Assembly: GCA_903921665.1 (NCBI GenBank)
Contig: CAIXQT010000199.1
Location: 1 to 8,122, forward strand
Direction: 5' to 3'
Source: an uncultured Opitutia bacterium
Lineage (GTDB): Bacteria > Verrucomicrobiota > Verrucomicrobiia > Opitutales > UBA953
DNA: 8,122 nt
The translations under genes were made by a program, and so were the position numbers. The notes below the pieces were generated by a model. It saw nothing but the letters and a program-made list of their open reading frames with translations, had not been told where the DNA came from and searched no databases. Position 1 is the stretch's first letter. Each line of letters starts with the position of its first letter. Positions 5,078 to 8,122 of the stretch are shown piece by piece.

Positions 5078-7816
5078 ATGCGCAAGAAGTCATCCAAGTC
5101 GTCCGCTGAAGTTTCCGCCCCCGCCGGTTCCAAGACCCTGGTCATCGCCGAGAAGCCCTCGGTAGCCGCGGACCTCGCCAAGGTCCTCAAGGTACCCAAG
5201 GCGACCAGCGACTATTTCGAGAATGACAAATGGGTGATCAGCTCTTCCATCGGCCACATCGTCCGCCTCAAGGACCCCGAAGACCTCGACCCTAAGTGGA
5301 AACGCTGGGTCCTCAAAGACCTGCCGATGCTGCCCGAGAAGTTCGACGGCACCGCCAGCCCGGACATCCTGAAGGTCGTCATCAGCGAACGTAACAACGG
5401 CGACCGTTACAAGCTCCTCAAGAAGCTGCTCGGCCGCGACGACGTCGGCACGGTCGTCAACGCCTGCGACGCCGGCCGCGAAGGCGAGCTCATCTTCCAC
5501 TACATCTACCAGCTCGCTCGCTGCAAACAGCCTGTCCGCCGCCTCTGGCTGACCAGCATGACCAACACGGCGATCTCCGAGTCCTTCGAGAACCTCCTAC
5601 CCGAGTCGACCAAGGCCGGCCTACTGGGCTCCGCCATCAGCCGTTCCCAGGCCGACTGGCTGGTCGGCATGAACGGCAGCCGTTGCGGCACCATCCGCAT
5701 CGGCGGCGCCAAGCGCGAAGTCTTTTCCGTCGGCCGCGTCCAGACCCCCACGCTCATGCTCATCGTCAAACGTGAGTTCGAGATCCGTAATTTCGTCCCC
5801 AAGACCTTCTGGAAGATCGAAGGCGACTTCGGCCTGACGCAAGGCGGCTACCGCGGCGCCGCCCAGGTCCCGGGCGTCACCGACCGCAAGGAAGCCGAGC
5901 GCTTCTATGACGAAGCCCAGGCCCGCAAGGTCGCCGAAGAGTCCCTGAAGACCGGCACGGGCATCGTCACCGACGATCGCAAGCCGAAGAAAGAAAGCGC
6001 CCCGCGCCTCTTCGACCTCACCACCCTCCAGCGCGAGGGCAACCGCCGCTTCGGCTTCTCGGCCAAGACGACCCTCGGCGTAGCCCAAGCCCTTTACGAG
6101 AAGCACAAGGCGCTGACCTACCCGCGTACGGATTCCCAGTACCTCCCGGAGGACTACCTGCCCAACGCCAAGGCTGCGTTGCAATCCCTCGAGGGCGCCC
6201 ACCCTGCCGGCGTCTTCGCCAAGGAGGCCCTCCGCAGCGGCTGGGTCGATTCCGCCGGCCGGCGGGTCTTCGATAACAAGAAGGTCAGCGACCACTTCGC
6301 CATCGTCCCCACCGGCACCGTCCCGCACGGCCTCACCGACGTCGAACAGAAGATCTACGATCTCGTCGTCCGCCGGTTCGTCGCCGTCTTCTTCCCGATG
6401 GCCGAGTTCGAGGAGACCGTCCGCACGACAGTCGTCGGGGAACATCAGTTCCGCACGACCGGCAAAGTCCTCGTCGTCGCCGGCTGGCGCTCCGTCTGGG
6501 GCCAGGAAGCCGAAGCCGAAGAGGACAAAGACAAGGAAGGCTCCGCGAGCCTGCCGGCCCTCACCGCAGCCGACGGCTCCCCCGCCAAGGCAAAGGTCAA
6601 CGGCGTCGACGTCAAGGAAGACGCGACCAAGCCGCCGGCCCGCTACAACGAAGCCTCGCTCCTTGGGGCGATGGAAAACGCCGGTAAGCTCGTCGACGAC
6701 GAAGCCCTCGCCGAAGCGATGAAAGAACGCGGCCTGGGCACGCCGGCCACGCGCGCCGCCACGATCGAGGAACTCCTCGCGAAGACCTACATCGAACGTC
6801 AGGGCAAGGAACTGGTCCCGCAAGGCAAGGCCTTCCAGTTGCACCAATTCCTGACCCAGACCTGCGAGAACATGTCCTTCCTGGTCGAACCTCTGCTGAC
6901 CGGCGAATGGGAATATAAGCTCAAGCAGATCGAGCATTCGGAATTCACCGCGCCGGACTTCATCGCCGACATCAAGAAGCAGGTGGTCAGCATGCTCGAG
7001 GATGTCACGACCCCTCCGCCGTCGGCCGAACTCAGCCCCCGGGTGCTTTCGCCGACTGACGGCCAGCCGATCCTCACCGACGGCATCAAATACCTTTCGC
7101 AGGACAAGGTCGGCTCGACGGATCGCCCCAAGATGGTGATCTACGCCGAGATGAACGGGCACAAGATCACCCCGGCCGAGGTCGCCGAACTGGTCGAGAA
7201 GCGCCGCATCGGTCCGTTCTCGGACTTCCGTTCGATGAAGTCGGGCAAGAACTTCACGGGGTACATCGACCTCGTCGACCCCGACACCATCAAGCCTCGC
7301 GACGCCGAGGTGAAGACGGAAGTCGCACCCGCCGCCGAAGGCGAAGAAGCCGCGCCGGCCAAGACCCCGCGCAAGACCAAGCCGAAGGCTCCGAGCGGCA
7401 AGCTCAAGGCCGTGCTCTATTTCCCTCCCCGCGACGGCGCGGATGGCAACCCCGACGCCTTCGACGCAGAGTGGCCCGTCCTCGGCCCATGCCCGGTCAG
7501 CGGCCTCCCCGTCCAGCACACGCCGACCGCCGGCTATCGCGTCTGCCCGCACAAGGCCCAGGAAGCCGGCGCCAAGAAGACCTTCAGCCTCAACGCCGAG
7601 ATGCTCAAATGCCCGATCTCGGCCGATGACGTCCGCAAGCTCCTCAACGAGAGCAAGACCGGCCTCAAGAAGTTCGTCTCCAACCGGACCAAGCGCACCT
7701 TCGAAGCCTTCTTGGTCGCCGACAAGCAAAAGGGCTGGTGGTTCGAATTCCCTCCCCGCAAGCCCCGCGCCGCCAAGGGCGCGACCGCGGAGAAGAAGTC
7801 GGACGAGCCGTTCTGA
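5078..7816 (+). CDS. topB: DNA topoisomerase III-like type IA topoisomerase with C-terminal repeats
   Basis: Type IA topoisomerases cut one DNA strand through a 5'-phosphotyrosine and pass another strand, relaxing negative supercoils and separating linked intermediates. The 912-residue product starts with a basic tail, then a Toprim domain: LVIAEKPSVA (21-30, catalytic-type Glu25) and NACDAGREGE (128-137, Asp131 and Glu135). DAGREGE is the usual form in many bacterial TopB proteins. The SVGRVQTPTL motif (217-226) and the active site LTYPRTDS (346-353, Tyr348) follow, then RGLGTPATRAATIE (551-564). An acidic, low-complexity insert sits at about 475-520. E. coli TopB has 653 residues; the extra length lies after about 650. 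It holds two Toprim_Crpt-like units (about 655-735 and 800-893) joined by an Ala/Pro/Lys-rich linker (744-775). No four-Cys zinc fingers are seen, only scattered Cys (CPVSG, CPHKA). The ATG at 5078 has no Shine-Dalgarno sequence. The stop abuts the stop of the next gene. Confidence 0.94.
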   Translation: MRKKSSKSSAEVSAPAGSKTLVIAEKPSVAADLAKVLKVPKATSDYFENDKWVISSSIGHIVRLKDPEDLDPKWKRWVLKDLPMLPEKFDGTASPDILKVVISERNNGDRYKLLKKLLGRDDVGTVVNACDAGREGELIFHYIYQLARCKQPVRRLWLTSMTNTAISESFENLLPESTKAGLLGSAISRSQADWLVGMNGSRCGTIRIGGAKREVFSVGRVQTPTLMLIVKREFEIRNFVPKTFWKIEGDFGLTQGGYRGAAQVPGVTDRKEAERFYDEAQARKVAEESLKTGTGIVTDDRKPKKESAPRLFDLTTLQREGNRRFGFSAKTTLGVAQALYEKHKALTYPRTDSQYLPEDYLPNAKAALQSLEGAHPAGVFAKEALRSGWVDSAGRRVFDNKKVSDHFAIVPTGTVPHGLTDVEQKIYDLVVRRFVAVFFPMAEFEETVRTTVVGEHQFRTTGKVLVVAGWRSVWGQEAEAEEDKDKEGSASLPALTAADGSPAKAKVNGVDVKEDATKPPARYNEASLLGAMENAGKLVDDEALAEAMKERGLGTPATRAATIEELLAKTYIERQGKELVPQGKAFQLHQFLTQTCENMSFLVEPLLTGEWEYKLKQIEHSEFTAPDFIADIKKQVVSMLEDVTTPPPSAELSPRVLSPTDGQPILTDGIKYLSQDKVGSTDRPKMVIYAEMNGHKITPAEVAELVEKRRIGPFSDFRSMKSGKNFTGYIDLVDPDTIKPRDAEVKTEVAPAAEGEEAAPAKTPRKTKPKAPSGKLKAVLYFPPRDGADGNPDAFDAEWPVLGPCPVSGLPVQHTPTAGYRVCPHKAQEAGAKKTFSLNAEMLKCPISADDVRKLLNESKTGLKKFVSNRTKRTFEAFLVADKQKGWWFEFPPRKPRAAKGATAEKKSDEPF

Positions 7817-8122
7817 TCAACGTTCCCAGCTCGGACGTGGAATGCGCTGCAAGGGGCTGAGCCTGAGTCCGTCCTCCATCGCCCGCAACTGCCGTAGGTC
7901 GTCGGGGAAGCCGTCGTCCTTCGGCAGCATCCGCTCCGTCCAGTACTTGCGGAACCAACGGTAAGCCTCCTCGCGACGGCCGTCCTCCCACATGATGATG
8001 GCGCAGATCCGCGCGGCGAACCAAGGGGCGTCATGGGACTCGGCCGCTTCCTGGTAATAACGTACGGCAAGGGCATGATCCTTGAGCTTGGTCTCAGCCA
8101 GTTGCGCCGCGCAGAGCAACAA
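7817..8122 (-). CDS. TPR-like repeat protein, C-terminal part (partial, start outside window)
   Basis: The frame is open from the window edge to a TGA at 7817-7819, giving the last 101 residues. Two helical-hairpin units resemble tetratricopeptide repeats. One has KDHALAVRYYQEAAESHDAP, with Ala, Tyr and Pro at repeat-like positions; the other has EDGRREEAYRWFRKYWTER. A non-repeat tail follows (LPKDDGFPDDLRQL..., ending PRPSWER). TPR proteins bind partner proteins, and nothing here tells which. The first residues in the window are interior sequence, so signal peptide and total length are unknown. The frame is G/C-rich at third positions like its neighbours. Its stop directly touches that of topB on the opposite strand. 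Coding status is likely; the TPR assignment is moderate because only two imperfect repeats are visible. Confidence 0.72.
   Translation of the reverse strand: MLLCAAQLAETKLKDHALAVRYYQEAAESHDAPWFAARICAIIMWEDGRREEAYRWFRKYWTERMLPKDDGFPDDLRQLRAMEDGLRLSPLQRIPRPSWER

Noticed and set aside
3979..5199. A 406-codon minus-strand frame opposite the aminotransferase gene
   Set aside because: It has the same antisense composition effect and spans the spacer into topB. It has no motif and conflicts with two well-supported plus-strand genes.
5482..5484. Missing second Asp of a DxD motif in the topoisomerase Toprim domain (DAG instead of DPD)
   Set aside because: DAGREGE is a normal form in many bacterial TopB proteins, so it does not indicate an inactive enzyme.
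5621..7729. A 702-codon open frame on the minus strand inside topB
   Set aside because: It lies wholly opposite an intact topoisomerase gene. With C or G at most third codon positions, the antisense frame rarely meets a stop. Its translation is low-complexity (rich in Gly, Ala, Leu, Asp, Glu and Val) without a recognisable domain.
1..8122. Mobile element, CRISPR array, tRNA/rRNA or defence system
   Set aside because: I saw no terminal inverted repeats, transposase or integrase motifs, spaced direct repeats, RNA gene signatures or defence domains. Nearly all bases belong to housekeeping-type genes of uniform composition.

Overview
The window is GC-rich bacterial DNA with a strong preference for C or G at third codon positions. 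It is gene-dense, with almost no spacer. The gene set is a Gram-negative housekeeping set: lipid A synthesis (lpxK), polyphosphate synthesis (ppk1), beta-alanine synthesis (panD), a PLP aminotransferase and a type IA topoisomerase. LpxK has a long N-terminal membrane-associated extension, most start codons lack a Shine-Dalgarno sequence, and the topoisomerase has C-terminal Toprim_Crpt-type repeats. Together these fit a Verrucomicrobiota (Opitutae-like) chromosome. That placement rests on protein style alone, so it is a moderate-confidence inference.

Layout: bases 1-165 hold the last 54 codons of an unidentified plus-strand gene. A spacer of about 108 bases leads to ppk1 (274-2313, +). lpxK (2288-3502, -) converges on ppk1, and their 3' ends overlap by 26 bases. 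A 66-base divergent spacer separates lpxK from panD (3569-3970, +). panD overlaps a class V aminotransferase (3967-5046, +) in an ATGA junction. A 31-base spacer holding a hairpin and a -10-like hexamer leads to topB (5078-7816, +). Directly against the topB stop codon lies the stop codon of a TPR-like gene on the minus strand (7817-8122), cut by the window end.

The genes do not form one pathway. The clearest functional unit is panD plus the aminotransferase, which are translationally coupled. panD makes beta-alanine for pantothenate and CoA; the substrate of the aminotransferase cannot be read from the sequence. topB follows in the same direction but may have its own promoter, possibly giving a leaderless mRNA. 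ppk1 and lpxK are independent genes that meet tail to tail.

I see no mobile element, CRISPR array, RNA gene or defence system, and no convincing undescribed system. The points most worth a second look are the H11L substitution in PanD, the panD-aminotransferase coupling, the two tail-to-tail gene junctions without a spacer, and the hairpin/-10 arrangement before topB.
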